Source: Antilocapra americana | Lineage: Eukaryota > Chordata > Mammalia > Artiodactyla > Antilocapridae | Assembly (NCBI GenBank): GCA_007570785.1 | Contig: ML661885.1 | Coordinates: 39,273,454 to 39,337,453 of the forward strand | Direction: 5' to 3' | Length of the DNA stretch: 64,000 bases | Shown: positions 23,599 to 34,640 of the stretch, piece after piece | Layout of the letters: each line of letters starts with the position of its first letter | Position numbering within the stretch: the first letter of the stretch is position 1 | Position numbers and translations under genes: made by a program | Notes under the pieces: generated by a model | Databases searched by the model: none | The model's input: only the letters and a program-made list of their open reading frames with translations | Told to the model about the DNA's origin: nothing

Positions 23599-23790
23599 TC
23601 AGGGCACTCTGGTTTGGCGGCCCGGGTACCATGAAGTGGGCTTCTGTGCATGTGCAAGGCGTGGGGTGCAGGATGCCACCTCTGCTGTCCTTGCCACGTT
23701 AATCAGTATGGGGTCCGCCTGATACTGCTTCCGCTGACCCTCTTGCAGGAAGCGACCCGCCAGGAATATGCTGCCAGCTTTTTTGAACAA
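23599..23790 (-). other. GC-rich segment with coding-like frame, unassigned
   Basis: A local GC-rich island inside AT-rich DNA; a 63-residue frame on the - strand runs through nearly all of it. I do not recognise the product. It could be an old processed pseudogene fragment, an unnamed repeat, or chance. No A-tail or target duplication is evident. Confidence 0.25.
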
Positions 23791-23927
23791 CTTTAGGATA
23801 TTTTGAGAACATTTTTTTATCCTGATTCTGACTGGTCTTAAGTGTTTGCTGTAATATAAGAGAATACAGAGAGAATAAGGTGATTCAATAGAAGTGAGCC
23901 ACTCTGATCAGAATTTAGACATACCAA

Positions 23928-24075
23928 AGGGATGTCCCTGTCAGTCTGGTAGCTGAGACTTCATGCTCCCAATTTAGGGGGCCCAGGTTCAATCTCTGGT
24001 CCTGGGAACTAGGTCCCCCATAATGCAACTAAGACTCTGTGCAGCCAAATAAATAAAAACATTTTTTAAAAAAAG
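23928..24075 (+). mobile_element. CHR-type tRNA-derived SINE, diverged
   Basis: Matches the CHR pattern ('gggggcccaggttcaatctctggt', 'gggaactaggtcccccataatgc') and ends in an A-rich tail 'aaataaataaaaacattttt'. More diverged than the copy at 8673. Confidence 0.75.
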
Positions 24076-24171
24076 AAATAGGGAAAAGGTGAGGAGGGTC
24101 CCCACTGGCAAGGGGGTAGGGTGTGCAGGATAAGTTAGAAAACCCATCCAGGCACACACAGTCTAAACGAG

Positions 24172-24394
24172 GAGGTGTGTGTGCTTGGTCACTCAGTCGT
24201 GTCCGACTCTCTGTGGCCCATGGACTATAGCCCACCAGGCTCCCCTGTCCATGGATTTCCCAGGCAAGAATACTGGAGTGGGTTGCCATTTCCTACTCCA
24301 GGGAATCTTCCCAAGCCAGGGAATTTATGTTGTAGCTTATGTCTCCTACCTTGGCAGGTGGGTTCTTTACCAGTAGCGCCACCTGGGAAGCCCA
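24172..24394 (-). mobile_element. Bov-tA SINE
   Basis: Full-length reverse copy ending with the complement of the head, 'cacctgggaagccc', at 24381-24394. Confidence 0.93.
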
Positions 24395-24587
24395 GACAAG
24401 GAGGGGGCTCACCTGGGTGGACACAGAACCTCTTTCAGGGCTGGTGTGGTTCCTTTGTTTGAATTTATTACATTGTTATCACTTTGTGGATCTATGTTCA
24501 CCTTCCCTCTTTTCAGATTACGCTTCCATTTTCATTGTCTCTGAGCAAGGAAAGGAAATAGTATAACTGGAATGTAACTAGCTGGAT

Positions 24588-24921
24588 AGGAAGGCTTTTC
24601 TTTTTTTTTTTAATTATTAGTTTTGCCATACAATGACATGATATCACCATGGGTTTACATATGCTCCCCCTCCAGAACCCCCCTCCCTCCTCCCTCCCTC
24701 CTCCCTCCCTCCTCCCTCCCCCTGGGAAATCTTTAGAAAGACGGTAACGAGAACCCAGCATGCGAGATAGCAAAAGGAACGCAGATGTATAGAACAGACT
24801 CGTGGACTCTGTGGATGAGGGTAAGGGTGGGATGATGTGGGAGAATGGCATTGAAACATGTTAATTATCATATGTCTAATCAATCGCCAGCCCAGGATTG
24901 ATGCTCAGGAAGGCTTTTCTT
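24588..24921 (-). mobile_element. Ruminant L1 3' end with 5' inversion and 15-bp target duplication
   Basis: Identical 15-mers aggaaggcttttctt at 24588-24602 and 24907-24921 flank the insertion. Next to the left one is a T-run and reversed L1 3' UTR ('gccatacaatgacatgatat', CTCCCTCC tract) up to about 24730. From about 24731 to 24906 the text switches to forward L1 sequence ('ggagaatggcattgaaacatg'). This is the arrangement left by twin priming: a 3' part on the - strand joined to an inverted upstream part. Confidence 0.88.
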
Positions 24922-27621
24922 AAGCACGCAAATATGCACACAGCCTGGCACCCTTGGCAGCATCCTCCCTGAGGCTCTGCCCTGTCTTTTACCATGAGGT
25001 GTTGTGCTGAGTGGACAGAGGGCAAAACCCCATGTCCTGCTTCCACCTTTCAAACTTGTCACCTATGGAACCTTGGGGAAATCCTTACATCGTCACCCTC
25101 AATTTCTTTATTGTAAGTAAGTGATCTTGCCTCTTCCTTTCTCAACAGTGTTTCAGGGATCTGCTGAAACATTATGCTGAAAGCCCATAAACATATAAAG
25201 GGTTGGGGGTGGGGGTGGTGCTGTGCCTTATTTAGTTTGTGGCACTGGGGTGCTGGTATAGTGGCCAGCGTACACCTGGAGTTCTGTAAGTATTAGTAGC
25301 ATTCTTTAAACTTACACGAGCAATGCAATACCCTCTAGGATCGACAGAACATAAGCTCAACCGGACAGAGCCATTGTTTCTTAGGCAGCTCCCACATGCC
25401 AACATCGTTCTCAGAGCCATAAAAAGAGGCCCCAACAAAACTCCACAGATAGGCCTCACACTCACTTAGAAGAGAAAGGGCGGCTGAGTGTAGGAAGGAT
25501 TACAGTAACCTCCACCTGACACCAAGTAAGATGTCAACAAGTAGAGAAGGAGAGAGTCATAGTTATAAGAGTGACTACTTGGAAATACTTCAGGGTTTAC
25601 AAAGGGTTTTGAATTTTATTCTCTTGTAAGCTTCATTCCCTGGACCACTGTGAGGATGAGTGAAAATAAAAGTATGGGTCAAGTTCAGGGTTAGAATGAT
25701 GAATTCTGTGGTTCTGATGAGGTTGGGGTGCAACCTTAAGGCCCCTGAGGACCAAGCAATGGGCTTTTGCCTCTAATCTGTCATCAGTGTGGAACATGGA
25801 AGATTTTGGGGAAATGACATAATCAGATGCAGTCTTAAGACTGGAGAACAGTTAATATTTCTGAATTCAGATGAGAGACAAGGTCTGCATTAAGCAATAG
25901 TGGCAGTAATTGGAAATAAGTTGAGAGACAAGGATTTTCCTATGGCCGTTTTTTTTTTTTGTTTTTTTTTTTTTTCTGCCCTAATGATAAATGGAGTTTA
26001 AAAAAAAATTTATTTCTCTTTTTCACCTCTGATCTTAGAAGAGATGGTTTTTAAAAAAAAAAAAAGAAAGAAAGCAACAGAGAATCATTTCTTCCCCCAG
26101 GTAAAGAAGAATTGACTCAATCAGTCATTGATATCCTGTTTTTTCAGTGGTATCTAGTTCTGAAAATTGCATTCTTGTCCAGCCAGATCCTGAGAACAGG
26201 CTACAAGTCCCACTTGCAGCAGCCGGACCATCTCCCTGCAGGAAGGCTGACCATCCCATTGCCATAGGGCTCCTCTAAAGAGGATTCTGCCCCAGTTGTA
26301 CTTCCCAGTCTCAGGAAGGAAATCAGAGAAAAAAAGAGTGTCCTACTCACCATCAGCTGCTTCTCCAATCGGACTTCTAATGACTGCTATGCAGAGAAAA
26401 CATTCAGCCAGGGGTGGGGCAGGAGTCCTCTCTGGGTGCAGACCTCAAATGTCTTTCCTATCTGGCAAGTGATCCAAGGGGAAAGTCAGGCAGGAGACTA
26501 ACAGTGGTTCTCTTTCTTTCATTCTTTCATGTTACATTCTTACTTTTGTTCTAATTCTTTATGAAACTAAAGCAAAGGGGACAATGTCCCCAACTCTGGA
26601 TGGCTCCTCTTTGTAAACAGCCCACCAAATTGAATCCTTATCTCACTCAGATTAATAGTCAATGTTTGCTGAGCTCCTGCGAGATGCTGGACACAATGCT
26701 GAGTTTCCCTTAGCTCATCAAGACTTCTTTTTCTCATTTCGCATTTTCACCAAACAGCCACATGAAGAGGTATCACTATGTCTATTTTACTGTAGAAGAA
26801 TGAGACCTTAGGGAGGTCAGATGACTTTTGCAGAGTCACATAACACTGTACTACAATAAGGACTTCAATTCACTTCCTCTGCTACCAAGTCCAATTCTCT
26901 TTCCACACGTCTTGCTAGGGGATGCAAAAGTGGCAAGAAGTGAAGAAAAGGTACTTCATAGTCTCTCCTTGTCAGTCAATTATTGGACTTCTTACTTGCA
27001 CATAAGTTTGATGGATGAGCATTAATATTTCAGCCATGTTGGCCAGGATACAGACTGATTGACCAGTACCTTCCAACAGAAGCATTCAAATACCCAAAGT
27101 GACCCAGCCAGAGATGTGTGAGGGATAGAAGTGGGGAGGGTGGTTCCCACGTTACTCCCCTGGGACCACCAGCTGCATGAATTTGTCGCTATGGCTAGCT
27201 TCTCAGAGCCCCTCTTAGCCCCTTGGAGTAAAACCAAGATATAACATCCCTCTCATCAACTCCACAGAAAAATTGTAAAGATAAAGTATTAATGAAAATG
27301 CTCTGAGCTCGCTTCCTTTCCCTATCTTATGTAGGATGCTATTTTTGTAGAAATATTCATTTCAAGCCAGGAAACAGTAGATGTTAAACACATGTTTGCT
27401 GAATAAATAAAAAAGAATTATGAACTATTCTTAGACTCTGTGGAGGCGCTTGTATCAATTAGCTAAATGCATCTGTGGCCCCTGGAGAATGCCTACAAAT
27501 GGAGACTGGAGCTCCTTGTGTGCTTCTGGCTGCTGGTTATGTGAGGAGGCCTGGATCCCTGTAGCTGATCTGTTTGGCCTCCTTGCTGGCTCAGTCTTCT
27601 GTTTTATGGTCTTATCAAAAC
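24922..27621. other. Intronic DNA with worn old repeats
   Basis: Includes a T-rich run at 25951-25977 and an A-run near 26052-26065. A possible old unassigned repeat covers about 25640-25930. A MIR/L2-class fragment in reverse orientation lies at about 26645-26860 ('gcattttcaccaaacagcc' to 'gagtcacataaca'). No gene is supported. Confidence 0.45.
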
Positions 27622-27806
27622 TCAGACACGACTGAGCGACTTCCCTTTCACTTTTCACTTTCATGCATTGAAGAAGGAAATGGCAACCCACTCCAGTGTT
27701 CCTTGCCTGGAGAATCCCAGGGACGGGGGAGCCTGGTGGGCTGCCGTCTATGGGGTCGCACAGAATCGGACATGACTGAAGTGACTTAGCAGCAGCAGCA
27801 GCAGCA
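27622..27806 (+). mobile_element. Bov-A2 SINE fragment ending in (CAG)n
   Basis: Part of one BovA monomer ('gactgagcgacttccctttc') joined to a second complete monomer, ending in 'gacttagcagcagcagcagc' with a CAG run at 27789-27806. This is the sense counterpart of the Bov-A2 at 4663. Confidence 0.9.
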
Positions 27807-27848
27807 AAACTCAAAGTAGTCATTCTTGTCCTTTAAATAAGAGACTAT

Positions 27849-27977
27849 TGGACTTTCCTGGTGTGGTTAAGACTCCACACTGCCACTGCAGGAGGCACAG
27901 GTTTGATCTCAATTGGGGAGCAAAGATCCCGACTGCCATCCCACACAGCCAATAGCTAGACAGATAAATAAATAGGA
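27849..27977 (+). mobile_element. CHR-type tRNA-derived SINE
   Basis: 'ggactttcctggtgtggtta' start, 'gcaggaggcacaggtttgatc' middle, and 'agataaataaatagg' tail. Lies only 43 bases beyond the Bov-A2. Confidence 0.8.
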
Positions 27978-29119
27978 GAATATTTAGTACATCTAGCTAA
28001 GCAGAAATTTATCACTATAGGAATTCCATGGAAGTCAGCCAGGGTAGGGTCTTAGCCTGTGCAGCCCTGGAGAATGCATGGGGCCCTCAGAGCTTCCCCC
28101 TCTTTTCCTCCCTGCAGCTGGCACTGAGCTGGCATCTGGCATGAGGTGGCCCAGACAGGCAGCTCTGATGCAGTGGTCTGCTGGCCAGGTGTGCTGATGG
28201 CAAGGGGATCCATGCGCTTCATCTGAAGCCCTTGACTTTAGGCACTCTGACAATGTCTTTCGTTGGATCAGCTTTGCAGTTTCTGCATGTAGTTTAGCAT
28301 GACCCCTGTCCATTTACTCAAGTCCACTTACCTAAGTGTAAGTTCACCTCCAATTTCTGGCAATCTAAGAGAGGTGTCCGGGGAGTCAGCCATTAGCTGG
28401 ACCTGAAGTAAGGAGGAAGGAGTGGGCATGAAAAGTCAGGAGGTTAGTATTGAACAAGGGGGGATTTAGAGTGCTGTGTGCATAAAATAGTCTTTAGGCT
28501 AAAAGGGGGCATTTACATGGTGACAGGAGTGCACTCTTTAAAGAACAGGGTGAGCGTGGCCTTGGCCTCCTAGGTACAAGAATAACTAATGTCAAACTTG
28601 CACGTGTGTGCCTGAAACACAGGCTGAGGGGGTGGGGTGAAATTCCAAGTCCAATTCCAAATCCAGTTCAACTCTAATCCTAGCTGGTGTACAAACCCTT
28701 ACAAAATGCATGGTTGGCATGTAGAGGCTCTGGCTTGTTTGATGAATCTATAAGGGAGAGTCTAGAGATCAGGGTACTTGTCAATGACATCAAGAACCTG
28801 TTCGTAATAAATACTGCCCAAGGAATCCAGGAACCAGGACCAAGGTAAATGCCGAGGGAACCAAAGAAAAGTGGGATCGACCGGAATGGCTTTGTTAAGT
28901 AAATGTCATGCGATGAGCTGTGAGCCTCCTGTTACCAAGTATCCTGTCAACCATCCAGTGCAATGCTTGGCCCTAGGTCAGGGTTCAGTACCATCTGTTG
29001 AACCAATTAATCAAAATTCAACAATTCTAAAAGATGAGATGCATCCACGTGGGAGAATACCCCAATATACTTATAAGTGAAAATAATCCCATTTATGGTT
29101 AGCATGTACAGAGTCCATA
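27978..29119. other. Intronic DNA, nothing recognised
   Basis: About 1.1 kb. The 92-residue - strand frame at 28035-28313 lies in a GC-rich patch but resembles no protein that I know. No gene is supported. Confidence 0.4.
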
Positions 29120-29328
29120 TTGTTTAGTCTCTAAGTCGTGTCCAGCTCTTTTGTGACCCATGGACTGTAGCCCACCAGACTCCTCAGTCCATGGGATTTT
29201 CCAGGCAAGAATACTAGAGTGGGTTGCCATTTCCTTCTTCAGGGGATCTTCCTGATCCAGGGATCGAACCTGCATTTCCTGCATTGCCCACAAATTCTTT
29301 ACCACTGAGCCACCAGGGGAAGCCCCAC
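29120..29328 (-). mobile_element. Bov-tA SINE
   Basis: Full-length reverse copy ending with 'ccaccaggggaagcccca'. An AT dinucleotide-rich stretch follows at 29362-29382. Confidence 0.93.
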
Positions 29329-30192
29329 AGATTTCATATATATGCATTTAAATGTATAATGTTATATATATATATATTTATAAAACTGTTATATATACAT
29401 AAAACTGTTAGTAGTGGTTATTTCTTATGGAGTATTATTGGATCAGAGTGAGGGTGTTCCCATTCTAGTTTTGATATCCCTTTATTAGTTAAATTTTTTG
29501 CAATAGTAATGTAGTACTTTAGCAGTCAGCAGAACTAAAAATATTTCCATTTTGGGAGATGAGGGAAAGGGTTGTTGGTGGATAATGTTCTACTCAGAGT
29601 CTATCAGAAATATATGTTTTATTGGCAGTAATGTGGGTTGTACTTTATTTGTTATGGAAAATAAAACATGGAAAAAAGCCCAAGGCCAGGCCCTGTCTAG
29701 TCTGAAATTCAGGCTCTGTAGAACCAGGGCCCAGATATTTCAGAGTCCGTGAGCACTGCTCACCCTGGGAAGACTGGAGGGGTTTCGTGGGCTTTATCTC
29801 AGAGCCTGCGGAAGGCAGGAGGCAGAGTGAATTTGTTTCTAGAGAGTCTCCCACTCACTGTCTCTTTTGAACCAGTTAAGTTCGCATCTCACACCTGTCA
29901 CCTCTCTGCCGGGGGAGGGAGTGCAGGTGTGTGAGCAGGTATTACAGGTATGACCAGGCAACCAGGAGATGTGGGTCCAAACACCCCATTCTCATTGGGA
30001 AGAAGCCCTCCCTGCAGGCAGTGGCTTTGTGACAAATTTCAGGCAGTTCCAGCAAAGCCATTTTGTGATCCAGAGATGAGGGTGTAGGAAGTACATCTTG
30101 CTTCCTCATATGAGCCCATCTCACCAAAGACTGGCAGGGAGAGCATTCCCTGGTCAAGGCAACTAAGCTAGCGAGAGTGTTGGTTTTTTTGT
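29329..30192. other. Intronic DNA, nothing recognised
   Basis: No repeat family or coding pattern that I can support. Small AT microsatellite at the left edge. Confidence 0.4.
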
Positions 30193-30297
30193 TTTTAAGT
30201 TGCTAAGTTGTGTCCGACTCTCTGCGACCCCATGGACTGTAGCCTGGTAGGCTCCTCTGTCCATAGGATTTTCCAGGCAAGAATACTGGAGTGGGTG
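30193..30297 (-). mobile_element. Bov-tA SINE, 3' half only
   Basis: Reverse BovA body ('gctaagttgtgtccgactct' to 'gaatactggagtggg') that stops abruptly at 30297. Confidence 0.88.
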
Positions 30298-30850
30298 TTA
30301 CGTAACTTCACCTCTCCCTCTGTAATATTTTAATTTTTTTCTCTTTCTGCCCCACTGCGTTGCATTTCCTAATTTGCTCACTATATATAAATATGTCAGT
30401 TTATATATACGGTCTTCTTTCAGACTCCCACTGATGAGAAACCTCTGAAGCAGTGGGCTTTTCAGGTTTTTATTTAGTCATTTTTTTTCCCAGTGAGAAG
30501 TAAGGACAACTGACCTTGAAATGACTTTGCTGGATTTTAGCCGCCTGTAAAATTCAGATGGCCAAAACAATGATGTCTCGGTCATGGTAAATGAATGCTT
30601 CCTCCCATTAACCTATAACTTTGATCATTTCCTTCCTTACATTTTAGGAGCCTTTTTTTAGTTATGTTTTCATAATTTAGACATTCCATTGGTTGGAAAT
30701 TCAAAGCAACTCTTAGAGGACAAGGTTACATGTTCCAAAGAGGCAAACATTTTAATTAACCTGGCCTCTTTGGGAAACCACTGTGAGCTCTGTTCCCTGC
30801 TACAGCTAAATGTGACTTTAGCTGCTAATTTCTTGTAAATTCTGTTTTAG
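30298..30850. other. Repeat-free intronic DNA upstream of a possible exon
   Basis: No repeat is recognised. The right end carries a candidate branch site 'tgctaat' (about 30821-30827) and a pyrimidine-leaning tract leading to 'ctgttttag' at 30842-30850. Confidence 0.4.
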
Positions 30851-30907
30851 AAGAACTCAGTGCAGTTTGCATTGCAGCTTCCTCTGAGGTTAACCAGACT
30901 GTCCAGG
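30851..30907 (+). other. Possible non-coding exon (57 nt)
   Basis: Bounded on the left by a plausible acceptor (branch-like 'tgctaat', then 'tctgttttag') and on the right by AGG/GTAAGT, an essentially ideal donor, at 30905-30913. The orientation matches NCALD, whose mammalian orthologues have several non-coding 5' exons upstream of the first coding exon, which lies 7.4 kb downstream. There is no direct proof that it is transcribed; strong isolated donors also arise by chance. Confidence 0.3.
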
Positions 30908-31502
30908 GTAAGTTATGGACTTTTTCCCTGGAAAATCTAACTCTGGGTTTTGAGAATTAAATCACTGAGTTTTGGAACCTTATGAGGAATGGCAGAAATG
31001 AAATGCTGCAGCTCTTTCCACTCCCCAGATTCAAAGCTTATAGAAGGGAGCATGTGCATGTCGAAAGGTTGTTCCTTCTCACATTTCCTTTCCCTGTGGC
31101 ATCATTTTTAGCAGTTATTCCTTTTTTGGTTCTTTTTAGATGGAAAGTTAACTTCGTAGTTTAGATTCCTGTGCGTGGTTCTTTGTTGGTGGTTTGGTGT
31201 CTTGTATATTTTTCCTTTGTCATCTGTGGTCAATATTAACCCCAGATTTATTTTTTGGACACTGGATGACTGGATGTGTCCCAAAATAGGTTGGGAAATT
31301 TCACATTGCCCATCTCAGGTTAAACTACTGAATAACAGAATGCTGGTGTCTAATAGAATACGCGTGTGTTTCGTTTAATTAAATGCAGATGAGATTCAAC
31401 AAAAATGAATATATATTATATACATATCTTATAGCAGGTAGGTACAGGGTATATGAACTTGAAAGGGCTGAGGACCCAATTGCTACATAAAAATATTTTT
31501 CA
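30908..31502. other. Intronic DNA, nothing recognised
   Basis: T-rich unique sequence with no repeat or gene that I can support. Confidence 0.4.
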
Positions 31503-31660
31503 AGGGACTTCCCTGGTGGTCCAGTGATTAAGACTCTGGTCTTCCAGTGTAGGGGGCTACAGATTCAGTCCCTGGTTGGTGAATGAGATCCCACGTGAGA
31601 TGGGGGAGATGAAATGAAGATGGCCATGATATGAATAAAAGAAAGTGTAAAAAGTAAAAA
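31503..31660 (+). mobile_element. CHR-type tRNA-derived SINE
   Basis: 'gggacttccctggtggtcca' is the family start, followed by 'gattaagactctggtcttcc' and 'ttcagtccctggttggtgaat'. The A-tail at about 31650-31665 runs directly into a (TA)n microsatellite. Confidence 0.88.
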
Positions 31661-31665
31661 AAAAA

Positions 31666-31691
31666 TTATATATATATATATATATATATAT
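31666..31691. repeat. (TA)n microsatellite
   Basis: About 13 TA units grown from the 3' tail of the preceding SINE. Likely length-variable. Confidence 0.9.
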
Positions 31692-32499
31692 TACTTTATA
31701 TACACATATATATGTATTCTTCAAGGCTCTGAAGCAAAAGTCTTTAAGAGGTAAAAGCCGGAGCATGCAGGAGGTCAGAGTACCTGGGCAAGGGGGGCTA
31801 AAAGGAACTCAGGGATGGCTGGGGTAGCTCAGAGTCTTTGAGCCACAGGAGAGAGTCTGGGTTGTTGTTCTCCATGTGTTAGGAGGGCCACATAAAGCTT
31901 TAAGCAGAGGAGGGACCTGGTCTGTTTTATGTTTTTAGAAACTCACTCTGGGGATCTCAGTGGAGAGCCAGGCAGGGAGAAGGAGGAGAATCCAGCGAGG
32001 AGGGTATTATAGATGTTCAGGAAGGAAGTGATGGAGGTTCAGACTGAGGCGTGACAGTGGAGATGTGCGAGAGAATGGATCTGGGACAAATTTTAGAGAC
32101 AGAGGCAAGTTTGGACAGCTCCTGCCTATGGAACAAAAGTGAAAGGAATCATGGGTGAGTCCCTGGGGCTGGGAGTGAACAGCTGGGCAGAAGATGACAA
32201 CCTTTAGGGAGACAGGACAGGCTGGGGTGGAGGAGACAGCACAAGATTCAGAGAGGAAACCAAGAGCCCAACCCTCCTATGCGGCTTCCTTGAGCTGGCG
32301 AAAGGATGCCAACAGTGGAGAGGGTGGCCTCAGCCTCTGTGTCTCCCTACCCCTCACTGCCCTTCCTTCTCCTTCTCCCGTGCTGGTTCCATCTCCTCTT
32401 TCTTTTGGCAAAGATTCTAAATGGCAGGGCGACCAAGGGCTCAGTCCTTATCCCCTTTTCTTTTCCATCTTCATTCACTTCCAGTCTTTAGCTGTAAAC
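31692..32499. other. Intronic DNA, possible old repeat
   Basis: The segment around 31860-32110 ('gcagaggagggacctggtct', 'aaactcactctggggatct') resembles an old mammalian repeat that I cannot name. Otherwise nothing is recognised. Confidence 0.4.
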
Positions 32500-33440
32500 A
32501 CGATCTAGATGCTGATGACTCCCACATTTAAATCACCTCCTGGACCACTTTCTCTAACTGTAGACACAACCATCTACCTGTTCAACATCTCCAGTCAGCA
32601 TATAATCAGCATCTTAGAATTAACATACACACACAATGAAGTCCCCTACCTCACCCCAAAGCCTTGCTTCTCCTGCATTTTTCTTATTTCAGTAAATGTC
32701 AGCTTCCACCTTACCATGATCGTTCTTCACACCTTACAGTTGGACCATCAACAGTCCTGTTGAGTCAAGCTGTGTCCCAAATCCCATCAATTTTCACCTC
32801 TTCTGATGCTCCCCGGCTCCACCTACCATCAACTCTTGCCTGGGTCATTGCAGTGGTCTTCCCACTGCTGCTGCCCTTATCCTTCTTTAGCTTTCTGTCC
32901 ACACAACAGCAAGATCCTGTTAGAATATAAAGCTCTACTATCACTTCTCTGCTAAGAATCCCGCAACGGCTGCGTCTCACTCAGAGTGCAAGCCTTAGCG
33001 CTCACGGTTCCCTCCTGGTCCCACATCATCTGGTCCTTGTTGCTCTTCTGATACCGTATCCTTTGTTTCTTCCCACCCTTGTTCTAGCCCTGTCCTTGAG
33101 TGTGCTAAGCACGCTCCCGTGGAGACCTTCTCATCTGCTATTTTCTCTGCCTGGAATAGTCTTCTCCCAGTCATCTCCATGGCTACCTCCCTGGTCTTTT
33201 TCACACATCACTTTCTTAATGGGGCCTTCCCTGGCTTTTTATTTTAAGTGTTAACACCCACCCACCCACTCCTGGCATTCCCCACCCACTCTGCTATTCT
33301 CCATGGCACATCTCCTTATATTTCACTTATGTACTGCGTATCTCTTTCCAAGAGGCTGTAAGCTCCACGAGGACAGGGGTTTTGCCTGTCTGTTCCTGGC
33401 TGAATCCCCAGTGCCCTGAGCCATGGCTCCCTCCTGATAG
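32500..33440 (+). mobile_element. L2 LINE, long 3' segment
   Basis: Collinear with the L2 3' half over roughly 900 bp: 'agatgctgatgactcccaca', 'gtcattgcagtggtcttccc', 'ctcactcagagtgcaagcc', 'tctgcctggaatagtcttc', 'ggggccttccctggct', and the 3' UTR 'ctgtaagctccacgaggaca'. Frames here (for example 32664-32930) are L2 debris. Confidence 0.82.
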
Positions 33441-33500
33441 ACACTTTGCCCATATTTGTGGGATGGGTGCGTTCTAACAGGAAGTCATCCCTTTCCTCTT

Positions 33501-33890
33501 GGGCTTCCCTGGTGACATGTGTGCTAAACTGCTTCAGCCATGTCTGACTCTTTGCGACCCCATGGACTGTGGCCCCACCAGGCTTCTCTGTCCATGGGAT
33601 TCTCCAGGCAAGAATACTGGAGTGGGTTGCCATACACACTTGGAAAGATGCCAGGAGATCTTCCCAATCCAGGGATCGAACTCACATCTCTTATGTCTCC
33701 TGCATTGGTATGCAGGTTCTCTCAGACCATAAAGAATCTGCCTGCAATGCAGGAGACCCTGGTTCAATCCCTGAGTCAGGAAGATCTCCTGGAAAAAAGG
33801 AATGGCTCCCTATTCCAGTGTTCTTTCCTGGAGAATCTATACAGTCCATGGGGTCACAAACAGACAGACATGACTGAACAACTAACACTT
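33501..33890. mobile_element. Bov-tA pair: - strand copy inside a + strand copy
   Basis: A + strand head gggcttccctggtgac (33501-33516) is followed by a - strand Bov-tA to about 33721. The + strand body then resumes ('cataaagaatctgcctgcaa') to about 33890. Flanking ttcctctt / ttccctctt (ending 33500 and about 33901) fits one outer insertion. The two arms are complementary over much of their length. Confidence 0.8.
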
Positions 33891-34039
33891 TCTTCCCTCT
33901 TAACTGCTGCTTTCTGGCATTTTATAAAGCTTTTGTCTTAATTTCTGTATTTGCTTGTCTCTGAAGCTAGTCAGACACAATTTAAAAAAGAAAAAAAAGA
34001 CAGTGGACAGTCACAAGCAAATTGAGCTTCCTGTCTGGC

Positions 34040-34170
34040 TCACTCACTCACAAGCTATGTGACTCAGGACAAGTCACTTTGCCTCTCTGAGTTTTCTTTC
34101 TTCCTTTCTTCTTTCTTTCTCTTTCTTATAAAATAGTGAAAGCTGCCTTGCCTATCCGTCAGAGTTAGAA
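34040..34170 (+). mobile_element. MIR SINE with internal CTTT expansion
   Basis: 'caagctatgtgactcaggac' and 'aagtcactttgcctctctga' are MIR core. A (CTTT)n-like expansion at 34093-34128 replaces the usual 'cagtttcctcatctgt' segment, after which MIR-like text continues. Confidence 0.7.
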
Positions 34171-34484
34171 GGCTCAATGGAATAATGTATGAGGTGCCAT
34201 CAAGGATAGCATACGGCATATGTATAGCTGAGTTCCTTTGCTGTCCACCTGAAACTATCACAGCATTGTTAATCAGCTATACTACAATACAAAATACAAA
34301 GTTTAATAATCAAAATGTTGTCCTCTTAACAGAGAACAAAACCAAATTCTAGTTTCACACCATTTTACCTTTAATATCAAAATTCACTCATTAAAAAAAA
34401 AAAGAGTAAGATGTAGTTTTCACTGACCAGAGCATCTGTCCCTGACTCAATGTCAGAGGTTTACATATATGACTGTCTTCTTTA

Positions 34485-34640
34485 ATTCTCACATCAAATC
34501 CGTGAGATACGAACTCGGACAACTGACCTCATTTCACAGATGAGAAAACTGAAGTGAATTACTGAAGCTGGTCTTACTTCAGTAAGAACTGAAGTGAATT
34601 ACCCAAGAGCTGGTCAACAATAGAGCCAGTCTTTGAACCC
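34485..34640 (-). mobile_element. MIR SINE with internal 41-bp tandem duplication
   Basis: Reverse MIR: 'catttcacagatgagaaaac', 'tgaagtgaattac', 'gtctttgaacccgagc'. The 16-mer aactgaagtgaattac occurs at 34547-34562 and again at 34588-34603, each followed by an '(a)agctggtc' stretch, so a segment of about 41 bp has been duplicated. Confidence 0.7.
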
